This document shows positions 35,301-46,300 of a stretch of DNA of 64,000 bases, piece by piece (positions within the stretch are counted from its first letter, which is position 1; the number at the start of each line of letters is the position of its first letter). The DNA is taken from positions 171,270 to 235,269 of the forward strand of contig NMRA01000570.1 of the NCBI GenBank assembly GCA_002633005.1, given 5' to 3'. This DNA comes from Phoronis australis. Its lineage: Eukaryota; Phoronida; Phoronidae. Made by a program: the position numbers and the translations under genes. The notes beneath the pieces are model-generated. The model was not told where the DNA came from. It made no database searches and worked only from the letters and a program-made list of their open reading frames with translations.

Positions 35301-36026
35301 TTAAAAAATACACCTGAGACGAGCAAAAGTGATGCGGGTTATTTACTCAACTTAGTTTCAAACCAATTTCAGAGCTGCTTCTACATATGTACATGCAAAG
35401 CAGTAAACACCAAAACCAAGCATGCTTATTTGGCCTTGCCATCAAAAATCATTTGTGACCATTGTCAACTTTACATAGCATCACTAAGCAACGGTACCTT
35501 TAAGCAGTTTTCCGTGATGCCGTTCGGTTCCAAGTTTCAAAATGGTCCCACCGAATAAGTTAAACTGGACCGTCATTTTGGTAGCCATGGCAGGATCGAT
35601 GATTCCAGCGAGCTCATGAGCAGCGAATATGCGCAGAGGATTGTTCCTGAAGTCCAGAACTGATATGAACCCAGCATCACAGATCCGCTGCAATCGCTGC
35701 AGAGCAATCTCTCTTTCCTCAGCCAAAGAAATGTTGTACCGCGGAATCATGACAGGGTCGCTAACAAAGTTGCGAAACTCTTCACGCATTTCGTGATTGT
35801 CGTGATCCAGCAATTTGGTCATTTCGTTGACGTTGAACGAGGGTGGCTCCCTTACTTTCCGCAATGACATAGGCTGCAGCTTCTGTTTCACAGCACCATC
35901 TCCGACAGCGTACGACACGGTGGCATTGTAGCGGTTCGCCACATGGTGAACTGATGGCAGTACAGAGCTGGTCTTCATAACGGACAGGACGCGACTGGCA
36001 CGGGACAACAGTCTTGTTGTCATCAT
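26333..36026 (-). CDS. Peroxisomal acyl-CoA oxidase, complete, eight exons, PTS1 (SKL)
   Basis: Minus-strand exons: 36026-35498, 34917-34693, 34408-34333, 34092-34009, 33198-33008, 31598-31450, 28117-27545, 26506-26333. All are GT-AG and in frame: 2001 bases, 666 residues, the usual oxidase length (dehydrogenases are about 420). It oxidises acyl-CoA to trans-2-enoyl-CoA using FAD and passes electrons to O2. Visible: [20 protein letters not shown]-contact segment [55 protein letters not shown]; the catalytic-Glu motif [32 protein letters not shown]; and C-terminal ISKL. The pattern is closest to plant ACX3 and animal ACOX3-like enzymes. The first 42 residues have no acidic residue and several Arg, like a mitochondrial leader, which is odd beside a PTS1. 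The start is the first Met after a probable acceptor at 36031. It is head to head with its paralogue. Confidence 0.93.
26547..26813 (+). repeat. Tc1/mariner-like terminal repeat fragment (family C, copy 1)
   Basis: The sequence starts TACAGTACAAGACAAAAGT, resembling the ends of Tc1-like elements, and aligns with 30446-30650 plus 31376-31449. No transposase is recognisable. Confidence 0.4.
28601..30272 (-). mobile_element. Kolobok-like TTAA-flanked DNA transposon with THAP remnant (copy 2)
   Basis: TTAA at 28601-28604 and 30269-30272 bound a 1.67-kb element with the same ends as the copy at 4949-6660. The minus-strand frame 30138-29935 contains [23 protein letters not shown] and RKWL. This is the CxxC half and the HRF/KWL core of a THAP zinc finger. 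The second half, intact in copy 1, is broken here. It lies in intron 6 of the acyl-CoA oxidase. Confidence 0.75.
29935..30138 (-). pseudogene. THAP-domain fragment of the transposon
   Basis: A 67-residue frame shows CRYC, HRF and KWL at THAP spacing but ends before the second pair of zinc ligands. It is probably the N-terminal DNA-binding part of a former Kolobok transposase. Confidence 0.6.
30273..30288. repeat. (AC)n microsatellite
   Basis: Eight AC dinucleotides immediately after the transposon's right TTAA. Confidence 0.9.
30446..31449 (+). repeat. Tc1/mariner-like repeat (family C, copy 2) split by a LINE fragment
   Basis: The left part (from TACAGGGTATGACAAAAGT to about 30650) and the right part (about 31376-31449) together match the unbroken copy at 26547-26813. 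The right end abuts the donor of oxidase exon 6 (31449). Confidence 0.5.
30651..31375 (+). mobile_element. 3' end of a LINE retrotransposon
   Basis: One reading frame, broken by two stops upstream and open over 30850-31283, shows the C-terminal pattern of LINE reverse-transcriptase ORFs: [27 protein letters not shown], then [10 protein letters not shown] and [16 protein letters not shown] (a zinc-binding-like CxxC ... HxxxxC). After the stop come an AATAAA-like signal and ATTGTATTG-type sequence. GAATTTGACTT and GAATTCCACTT at the two junctions may be a decayed 11-bp target duplication. It is 5'-truncated. Confidence 0.7.
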
Positions 36027-37713
36027 ACTGCTGGAATGGAGCAGAACAGGACTTACTAACAAAGGTTGCCAGACATACTGTCACATACAATAACTCACAG
36101 GCTGAAGCCCATCATCGGCTAAACACAAACTTCCTATATTCAAAACTGAAAATGTGGCCGATTTTATATTTTCATTGACCTTTAACCTTAGATTGGCTGT
36201 TACCACATTGTGGTCATGTAATGACGCTTTCTTATTGTCCAGAAATCAGGCCTATAGGAAGAGAATCCTTATAAGAACACTTTGGGGGGATTTCTGTGAA
36301 TAAGTATTAGAAGAAACAAATATATGTTGTTTTTATCTCTAATTAATGAAACAAGCATAATTACCTTATATTTACACAAACTGCACCAGAAATTTTGAAT
36401 CTGGACCTTCTTTATCGCAAAACAAGATTACAAACCAGAATCTCAAGACCAAACGCCCATCCCATTTTTAATGCAATTGACATGTGCACTGCCCTTTGTA
36501 GAACTTGTTAAACAACAATAAATTTAACTGAAAAAGTGTTGAAAATAAAAATGTTGACAATTTCCATTAATGTTTTGTTGTCTATAGTAGTAAATTGAAG
36601 AACATACCATAATTCCAAGTACAAACTAAAACGAAGTTCTTTAACAAATTAACTGGTCAAAAAATTTTCAACTGAAAAATAGCACATACACTAGAATACA
36701 GTCAAAGAAAGAAAGGTGACAAATTTGTTGTTTTTGATTTTAGTGTCCTCTTTTTTCACACTGAAACTCTTTAAAATCAAATTTAGGTCAAATAAGTCAG
36801 ACGCTTGGTCCTTGAGGAATGAAGGAGCTTTCAAACGATCTGTGTTTTGTTCTAAGATGAGACAAAGTTTTTGAAAATGTGATTTCTAAGTGGGAGTGTT
36901 GTGCTTGAACTTGGAATTAGGCTTTATCACAAGACTGTGTATCCATGAACATGGAATTATATATTCATTACAACAATCAGAGGAAATTTGTTGTTCGGTG
37001 TAAAGAATTTTTATAATTGTTGGCCTCACAATCACCCATTTTCTTTTTTTACCGTAACTTGAGTCACAAGTTCGAAGGAATGGGTGAGTTGTTAAAAAAT
37101 ATTGTTACACAAATAAAAATTGGTGGTAATTGAAAAAATCAAGGTTGATTAAAATTTAAATATTAACATGTGCTTTGCGCTAGTGCAGTGCTATTTTTAT
37201 CTACGTGGTCAACATGATTATTTGTGTGAACTTGCCAAGTTTCCTTGAATTCCCTAGTTAGTGTATACACGATCTTGAGATAGAGCGGAATGCCAACTCC
37301 TGAAGTTCAAGCGCATGTGGAGCACCTGCTCAAAATGTCAAGTTTGTGAATGTCCGAATAAGGGTACTCTCTGTATCTAGTTGTCTTGGGCTAAATATTG
37401 CAGCCTCGCGGAATAAGATTTAAAATTCATTGTCACACAAAAAGCCACAGCCCTGTAACAAAAATGCTGCAGACTCAAGTTGCCAAACGAAACTTACATA
37501 AAAATGTGGCACGTGTAACTGTGCGCAAGTTTTCTTAACTCTGACATTCAAATGACACCTTACCTAGCTTTTTTGTCATGACTGTTTGAAAGAAACACAA
37601 CCTGATGAATATCAAGCAAGAGAGTAGATTTAATGACATCAATTTTGTGTCAAATTTTATTTTGCCAGTTTTACACCCACATCATTCCCAACCCAAATGG
37701 CACTCAGGTCACT

Positions 37714-37731
37714 AGACAGTGATCACTGTCT
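37714..37731. repeat. 18-bp perfect palindrome AGACAGTGATCACTGTCT
   Basis: Self-complementary sequence sharing the AGACAGTG/CACTGTCT arms with the hairpins at 17446 and 19367. The related arm GGTGGTCACTGTCT is at about 38273-38286. Confidence 0.8.
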
Positions 37732-37940
37732 CTAGCTGGCCAGTAGAGACAATGAAGTTAACTCTAGTATAAGAGCTTCATACGGCAGAAGCTTTTTTGA
37801 AAATTATACGCACGACAGGGGACATGACATCAGTTGTAACATCTGCTGCGCGCAGTATTAAAAATGGCCAGTTTCCCATTTTGGGAACTGAGCGAAGGAC
37901 TACACGGGAGTATTTGTACGTGTTGGAAGGAATTATCGAC

Positions 37941-38104
37941 CAGTGGCGGATTTAGAGGGGGGCCAAGGGGGCCATGCCCCCCCCCTCCTAAAACTCTCCC
38001 AGATTCCATTTGGCAGTTCGGGGGTGTGCCGTCTGATGGGCAAAATCCTCTGGCTAATACTCTGCCATGGCACCCCCTAAATAAAAATACTGGATCCGCC
38101 CCTG
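37941..38104 (+). mobile_element. 164-bp MITE, 5-bp target duplication (family A, copy 3)
   Basis: The ends CAGTGGCGGATTTAG and CTGGATCCGCCCCTG are flanked by the perfect duplication TCGAC at 37936-37940 and 38105-38109. Same family as 2329-2487 and 16539-16895. Confidence 0.85.
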
Positions 38105-39086
38105 TCGACAGTCCCCTAAGTTAGTCCCCCTATGCGCAAAAGGTACTTATAACAACGTGACTTTGATATTTTAATCAGTGTTAGGCATAATTCGCCAATC
38201 AGCTTCCGGTGTATGAAGCGCCTATAGCCTACAGGAGCTACACCATCTTTATTAATTCAACTAGAGACACTGGGTGGTCACTGTCTACTATCAGTATCAG
38301 GTCACAAAATACATGTTCCTTATCACCACTGATTTAGAGAACCAGGCAATTCCCGAATCAGTGGATGAAACTGGTTACCTAAATCTGGGACCGCTATACT
38401 TTGGGATGATATCCAACCAGTGCAGTTTTTCCAAACAGACCAAAGGCAAAGCTTAATAGTTATGCTTTGGCAGCCTGCTATGCCAGACACTCATTGCCCG
38501 TCCCCCCTTACGGCGGGCCAGATACCGCACAGGGAGAATTAAGCGAGATTTATCTTAGTTTCTTAGCACCAAAGAAGACTAACTTGCGTATTTCAAACGC
38601 AGCAAATACTAGACTAACTTTAACACCTACCGATGTTCTCGTTCAGGATTATTCAACGCCTGGAAAGGGCGAGCTCTCACGAGAAAACAACTACAGCGAC
38701 ACCTATTGGAATTACGTGCGGGTTAGCAATCGGTCGAAGTCCACTGCCTCTGGTTCGCAGGATCGCGGCAGAGGATGCTAGGTTACCGTGCCTAAACTGT
38801 TGAACTAAGAAGAGTGGCTAGTCAGCTGTCAAAGAAGTGTAAAGTAGGCTTTCTCGTATGAAAAATCAGAGCTAGATATAAGCAAGTTGACACTGTCTGG
38901 TGGTGACCTGTATTTTGATGTTAGTTCTTTAGCTGGCTGGCTAGCAGGTTTCTTGCCTTAACGCTAGATGGTGTTTCAGCTAACCGCACCAAAATCGTAA
39001 TTTCAAAGTTAATATACCAGCTGTTGACTAAACTCTAGACAAGTTGATTTCATATGCAAACTGTGCTTATTAGAACTGGCATACAA

Positions 39087-41276
39087 CTAGGATTACAAGA
39101 AAGTGGTATACAGCTGGCACTGTTAAAGATTTCACATGCAACTGATCGAAATTTGAACTAATGTCTATCAAGTATCAAGGCACACAGGCGTTTGTGTCAC
39201 ATAAAGGCCCTGTAGCCACAAGTTACTCCAAATAGAACAACTGTTATCAACGTGTGTCAGAGTATCAAAACGTAATATTTTTTGGCAACATCATTAGAAA
39301 CTCAGCTTAAATTCTGAAATTTGTCTTGTAAAAATTTAAATCAGCTAATTTGGATCATTTTCGTCTGAAGATATGCAAAAAATAGCCATGGTGATGATAC
39401 TTCAGCTTAATGTAACAGGAATGGACATTGGTCATTGTTCGAGCTAGCTACTCCGTCATTTTCGATCTTATTTGTGGTCATGGGCCCTGAGTTTCCTGAA
39501 CTTAAACCATCAGGTTCCTTGTCATGTGATAAAGGCAATTACATACCCTTGTCAGGAGTTCAGTCACTTTTCCTAGTGTTGTACAAACGTGACATTTTCA
39601 GTTCCATTTAATTCCCCAGCATTCGTCAATCTCTAAATTCGTCCTCAATTTCTATGAACTTGGAAGTGTCTGTTCTCGCAGCACGCCCAGCTTCTTGGAG
39701 AGGGACCTCAGTGATGGCGTTGTCAAAATGCATTAATTTTCTTGTACATCCCCACAAAACACGTACCACATGAGACTAGGACGATGGCCAAAATTGAGAT
39801 TCCAGAAGATTGTCTGTCAGTAAGAATTCAACCTGTATACTGTTCAGCGAGACTTGTAAACGGGATTAATGTACTACTCACGGTAGTTAATTGTCACATC
39901 AATGGTGTGATTTCATCCGTGGAAGCTATGCCCAGTTTTACTCCTCCCACTTACCCTCACTACTTTGATCGTAATAACTCAATTATTTTTTAGTATTGAA
40001 TCTCTTGAGTCATATCCACAGGTGATCCTCAAAATCATTTGTCGTGGGACTGTTATGATTTGCCCCCAAACTTAGACAGTCCTGCGTTCCTGTTACCTCC
40101 ACTGATTATGGAGTTGTTCTTTTGTTTGTTTTGTCAGCTCTGCCACACTTTTAGACTACTTACTGTATTCATATATGTTAAACATTTTCAGGTTTTCCAA
40201 AATATGGCATTTGTAGTGTATCAGAGCACCAGGCAGGCTGTTACCAGACTAGTGGGCTTGTCGTCTGCAAGGGGGGTACACTTCTCTTTGCCCTTCACAC
40301 GGAGGAACTATGTATCTTTTGCATCTGGACCCCTGGCTATTGACAGCCATTTACAGCCAAATGACCTAAGGCAATTGACTGCAGCGCCATCTTTTGATGT
40401 CGCAAAGATGACTTCTCTTCTCGACCATGACAACCACGAGATGAGAAAAGATTTTCGTAAATTTGTCAGCGACCCTGTGATGATTCCAAAATACAACATT
40501 TCATTGGCGGAAGAAAGAGACATTGCTTTGCAGCGCTTGAAACGTATCTGTGATGCTGGTTTCATTTCCGTGATGGATTTCGAAAACAATCCTTTAAGAA
40601 TATTTGCTGCGCATGAGCTTGCTTCTATAATAGATCCTGCCATGACAACCAAGATGACCGTTCAGTTCAATCTATTTGGTGGAACTGTTTTAAAACTCGG
40701 CACAGAACGACACCATCAAAAACTTCTAAAAGGTTGGTAAATTCTGCGGGATATTTTAGAAGGAGCTGTTCAAAACTCAAAGCTGTTGAACCCAAAATCA
40801 TACTTGGACAATATCTGTGAGGACTCAATTCGAGCAAAACTACTTGAAAACATGGTGCTGTTTTAGTTATGTTTAGTAAAATTTAACTGTGGTTTTAAGT
40901 CTTGTCAACAAAACCTTGAACCAGAGTTTTAGAGTTGGTAATGGATATATTTTTAAAGATGAATATCTCTTGCATTTTAATTACAAATGACAGCACAGAG
41001 ACATTTTTCTACATTGACAGGTTTTCCTGCAGCATCAAATTTTGCATTTTTGTTTTTAAGTTTACACATAAGTTATATCAAATCTGTTTTCTTTACAAAA
41101 AATCTGTCAGTGTAAAGTTTTGTTCCCAGAAGAAAAATTCACATTGTTGTAAATTTTAACCTCAATGTCGACAAGTTCACGTCAAATTTTGATTGGTTTT
41201 ATTGTTTTGGTGGTCGCAAAACGATCGTGTTTGTTCTTATTACATCTCTCAGGCATAGACACACTGGATGATATTG
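39087..41276. repeat. 2-kb direct duplication, unit A (probable haplotype copy)
   Basis: Matches 41279-43365. It includes the first coding exon of acyl-CoA oxidase 2, the following intron and the first 24 bases of its second exon, then stops at a single N (41277). The last ~950 bases are essentially identical in the two units. The 5' half has many indels and substitutions. Confidence 0.85.
40204..40732 (+). pseudogene. Duplicate first coding exon of acyl-CoA oxidase 2 (copy A)
   Basis: 529 bases, open throughout, starting MAFVVYQSTRQAVTRLVGL and ending at a gttggt donor. Its protein differs from the copy at 42293-42821 only within the first 30 residues. The next exon begins at 41253 but is cut by the N at 41277, so this copy has no complete downstream gene of its own. 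Confidence 0.75.
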
Positions 41277-41277
41277 N
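41277..41277. other. Single N: assembly join
   Basis: The N falls inside oxidase exon 2, after which the sequence jumps back to the equivalent of 39087. Confidence 0.85.
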
Positions 41278-43365
41278 CAATTAAGATTACAAGAAAGTGG
41301 TATACAGCTGGCACTGTTAAGATGCAACTGAGCGAATTTTGAACTAACTAATGTCTGTCAAGGCACACAGGCGTTTATCTTGGCCAAAAGAGTCTTAAAG
41401 TGTTGCTAACTCCAAATAGAACAACTGTTATCAACGTGTGTCAGAGTATCAAAACGTAATATTTTTTGGCAACATCTTTAGAAACGCAGCTTAAATTATG
41501 AAATTTGTCTTGTAAAAATTTAAATCAGCTAATTTGGATCATTTTCGTCTGAAGATATTATGCAAGAAATAGCCATATTGATGATACTTCAGCTTAATGT
41601 AACAGGAATGGACATCTGTTGGTCATTGTCCGAGCTAGCTACTCCGTCATTTTCCCTGAACTTAAACAATCAGGTTCCTTGTCAGTAATTGTCACGTGAT
41701 GGTTGTAAAAGGCCATTGACCCTTGTTCAGGAGTTCAGTCACTTTTCCTAGCATTGTACAAATGTGACATTTTCAGTTCCATTTAATTCCCCAGCATTCA
41801 TCAATTTCGTCCTCAATTTCTATGAACTTAAAGTTGTCAAAAACGCACTTTCTTGTACATCCCCACAAAACACTTACCACGTAAGACTAGGACGATGGCC
41901 AAAATTGAGATTCCAGAAGATTGTCTGTCAGTAAGCATACAACCTATACACTGTTCAGGGGGGACTTGTAAACGGGATTAATGTACTACTCACGGTAGTT
42001 AATTGTCACATCAATGGTGTGATTTCATCCTTAGAAACTATGCCCAGTTTTACTCTCCTCCCACTTACTCTCACTACTTAGATCGTAACAACTCAATTAT
42101 TTTTTAGTATTGAATCTCTTAAGTCATATCCACTGATAGTGAAAGTATTATCGTGGATGCCCCCAAAATTAGACAATCCTGCATTCCTGTTACCTCCTCT
42201 GATTATGGAGTTGTTCTTTTGTGCAGCTCTGCCATATTTTTAGACTACCTACTGTATTCGTATATGTTAAACATTTTCAGGTTTTCCAAAATATGGCATT
42301 TGTAGTCTATCACAGCACCAGGCAGGCTGTTACCAAACTAGTGGGCTTGTCGTCTGCAAGGGTGGTACACTTCTCTTCGCGCTTCACACGGAGGAACTAT
42401 GTGTCTTTTGCATCTGGACCCCTGGCTATTGACAGCCATTTACAGCCAAATGATCTAAGGCAATTGACTGCAGCGCCATCTTTTGATGTCGCAAAGATGA
42501 CTTCTCTTCTCGACCATGACAACCACGAGATGAGAAAAGATTTTCGTAAATTTGTCAGCGACCCTGTGATGATTCCAAAATACAACATTTCATTGGCGGA
42601 AGAAAGAGACATTGCTTTGCAGCGCTTGAAACGTATCTGTGATGCTGGTTTCATTTCCGTGATGGATTTCGAAAACAATCCTTTAAGAATATTTGCTGCG
42701 CATGAGCTTGCTTCTATAATAGATCCTGCCATGACAACCAAGATGACCGTTCAGTTCAATCTATTTGGTGGAACTGTTTTAAAACTCGGCACAGAACGAC
42801 ACCATCAAAAACTTCTAAAAGGTTGGTAAATTCTGCGGGATATTTTAGAAGGAGCTGTTCAAAACTCAAAGCTGTTGAACCCAAAATCATACTTGGACAA
42901 TATCTGTGAGGACTCAATTCGAGCAAAACTACTTGAAAACATGGTGCTGTTTTAGTTATGTTTAGTAAAATTTAACTGTGGTTTTAAGTCTTGTCAACAA
43001 AACCTTGAACCAGAGTTTTAGAGTTGGTAATGGATATATTTTTAAAGATGAATATCTCTTGCATTTTAATTACAAATGACAGCACAGAGACATTTTTCTA
43101 CATTGACAGGTTTTCCTGCAGCATCAAATTTTGCATTTTTGTTTTTAAGTTTACACATAAGTTATATCAAATCTGTTTTCTTTACAAAAAATCTGTCAGT
43201 GTAAAGTTTTGTTCCCAGAAGAAAAATTCACATTGTTGTAAATTTTAACCTCAATGTCGACAAGTTCACGTCAAATTTTGATTGGTTTTATTGTTTTGGT
43301 GGTCGCAAAACGATCGTGTTTGTTCTTATTACATCTCTCAGGCATAGACACACTGGATGATATTG
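41278..43365. repeat. 2-kb direct duplication, unit B
   Basis: Second unit of the duplication described at 39087-41276. It continues into the rest of acyl-CoA oxidase 2. Confidence 0.85.
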
Positions 43366-46300
43366 GCTGTTTTGGCTTGACTGAGTTGGGCTACGGTAAC
43401 AATGCGGTGGAAATGGAAACTACTGCTACGTATGATAAGGACACTCAGGAGTTTGTGGTGAATACACCATCTACTCTGGCCCAGAAGTACTGGATCACTA
43501 ACGGGGCTGTACATGCCAAGCATTGTATTGTCTTTTCACAGCTTTTTGTCGATGGCGTCAAGCATGGTGAGTTATGTAGCAGTGAGGAAGTTAACTCCTC
43601 TCTACCAAATTTGTCAGGGTCAAGGCTCACTTGCATTAAAACATATTCTGAATAACAACGGCATGGCTTTATCAAGGGCCATGTTGTTTTTGTGAAATAA
43701 TGGAATTGGTGGCATGCAGCAATTATAATTTTGAAGTTTTATGCAATCCATCCAAGGTGTCATTTTTGATCAAGAAAACCCAAATCGGGAAGGTTGTTAA
43801 ATTTATAAAAATGATTTTTAAGAAGTCTGTGCTGTGCGATTGATTTCAATTAATGGCAAGCTATTGTGGTAATGTTGACTATTTCACATTCAACATATCT
43901 TGATGGCACTATTTGTAACTCAAATACACGTATATTCATGAGGACTTGGACTTCTTTAAGGACCTTGAAATCTTGACCGTATGAATTGAGAGTGAAAGCA
44001 TGTTGCCAAGCACAAGCGTTTTCGAAATGAAAATTGACTTATATGCGTTTAGCCAATCCTGACCATAGCATCTGTAAACTTGTGTTCTGTGGAAGAAACT
44101 AACTTGGTTTAGACAACTTATTGCTAAAAATGATATCAATTTATTACTTATTCAGATGAGACGTGATTTTTGAGCGCTCAAAGTACTGACGGTTCATGAT
44201 TGCATGAGGCCATGATTGGTCGATAAAATGACTCGCTGTGAAGAGTTGTAACTTAGAGCATGTTCTCAAACAATAATGAGCTGTCCGTTGTATACAAGCC
44301 CAGAAATCTCATCTTTTTTGTCTAAAGAACAGTTTAAAACCAATTTCTTAACATTAAGTGGTTTAATTCAAAAATAGCTTTTGTGGTGGAAAGCTGGTTT
44401 AGAACTACTCAAGTAGTTGATGTGTGTGCAAAACACAGTTGAATTATTTTTGTGCAGTGAATTTAGAACCTGAACATTATTTCGTTCTCTTGAAACCTGA
44501 AACCTTCAACATCGTTCCAGATGCGATAAAATTTAGGTTTTTCACAGTTCGTGACAATGTTGAGCAGGTAAAAAATTTATTTACTACAAATTTGTAGTAG
44601 TTGATGACTCGGACGTTTCTACCCTCATCTATGTTTTTTTTCAATAAGTGGTCTACCCGTGCTTTGTTGACCTGATCTGGAATGAGGTCATACACCCCGG
44701 GGGAGCTATAGACCTTGGTCTCGGTTCATGATGGGCTGTCTGTTCCTGATAAAGGTAGCTTCTTTAACTTTTCGTGAGAACCAATGTCCAAAACGTCCAA
44801 GTCATCAACTACAACAAGTTTGTAGTAAGTGAATTTTTTACCTGCTCATGGTTCCAGATGTCTGTGGTCTCTTTCTCTCACTGTCGAACATGAACGCTGG
44901 CTGTAGTGCCAGATTCATGGATTTATTTTCGACACTGTTATCAGCACTGTCAGAAATTGGTCGGCTGCACTGTGACACTTGTCCCTCTCCTTCATGATCG
45001 TCTGCCACAATCTTGTGAAAGAACCAAATCATTTACTGAACAGCGTCCTGGCAGTTAATAATTATAAATGATGTCGCATTGAACTTTACTGCTGTTTGAT
45101 AATTGAAATGAAGATCAGTACAGTTGGTTCCATGTTCCTGCCTCAATATGACCTGGAATGTACTTTCCAGCTTTCATGTTGCAATGTTGCAGATTAAGAA
45201 TTCGAATGTACTGGAACGTGGAACCATGAACGGTTGATGTTTGAGGTTCTAGGTTTTACGAAAAGGAAACCAGCAAAAACGTGGTTCTAGTTGGTAAAGC
45301 CAGTGGTACCTGGAATGAAATAACACGTGGATCAACATGTTCTAGCCTGTCAGTCTGAAAGGTTTTTTCCAATCAATATTTGTGTGATTTCATGCCAAAA
45401 TCCCATTGATGTGTGTGTGTGAACTGAAGTTTATATCGATTTCTACCACCTCCTGCAATGTCAACCGATTATATGGAGTTCTGAAGTAAACAGAAACAAA
45501 ACATTATGAAGTTTCGTTATTGCATAACATCAAAAGCATTAGTCACCTTTCCTTCAAGGTTGCAATGAAATAAACAACTTGTTCACTTTCCCTTAATCTT
45601 CTATGAACTTTCAGGAATCCATGGTATTATGGTGCCGATCAGGGATTCAAACCTGCAGATACTACCCGGTGTCAGAGTGGAAGACATGGGGTAAATTGAG
45701 CTGTTCTTTTGTATATTACTTTTTAAACTGACCATTATAAACCTGGAAATAACTAGTAGTATTTTTATTTTGTGTCTGCGTGTACTTATGCATACACATG
45801 TACTTATTTTGCCATCATCTTTGTCTAGGGTCATGTGTTATCCTGCGTCCATCCAGCATCCACAATAAGTTAAAACTTTTTCTCCTTAACTCCGCACAAG
45901 ATCTTCATGAAATTTAGCAGGAGTGTTTTAATGAACATTGGGGCTGATGAGAATTACTCTCAGACAAATTTGTTTGCTGCTGTGACCACCTGGTGGCAAT
46001 AAAATTTTGTGTTGCTTTTATGTCAGCTAAGTTCATAAACAGATTACAAGACTTGTTTGTATTGACAAAGGGATGTCATCGGTAAATTTCCAGACCGATC
46101 TGGCATTTTGTTTTCCCACCAGGTGGCACTTTTATTGTTTTGATGTCTGGTGCCTTTGAGTCCACGGTTTGAAAGATGGTCATAAAATTTGAGAGATATG
46201 AATCTGAGCATGGCCTGCCCCAATATATATCAAGTTCAGTGAAGAATTGTTATGAAATTTGACATGATTCTGTTTCAAGTGAGAAGGGCAAGACGTGTGT

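Larger units (their letters stand above)
36031..39086. other. Region between the two head-to-head oxidase genes, 5' half
   Basis: AT-rich intergenic DNA expected to hold both promoters. It contains an 18-bp perfect palindrome (37714-37731), the MITE at 37941-38104, and a less AT-rich stretch at 38467-38781 with a 104-codon ORF that I do not recognise. Confidence 0.4.

Noticed and set aside
38467-38781. 104-codon ORF in a less AT-rich stretch, first suspected of being rRNA- or mitochondria-derived
   Set aside because: No rRNA or mitochondrial signature could be recognised and the protein resembles nothing I know.
40308-40652. Minus-strand 114-residue ORF, repeated at 42397-42741
   Set aside because: Antisense of the oxidase first coding exon. 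The repetition comes from the duplicated exon.
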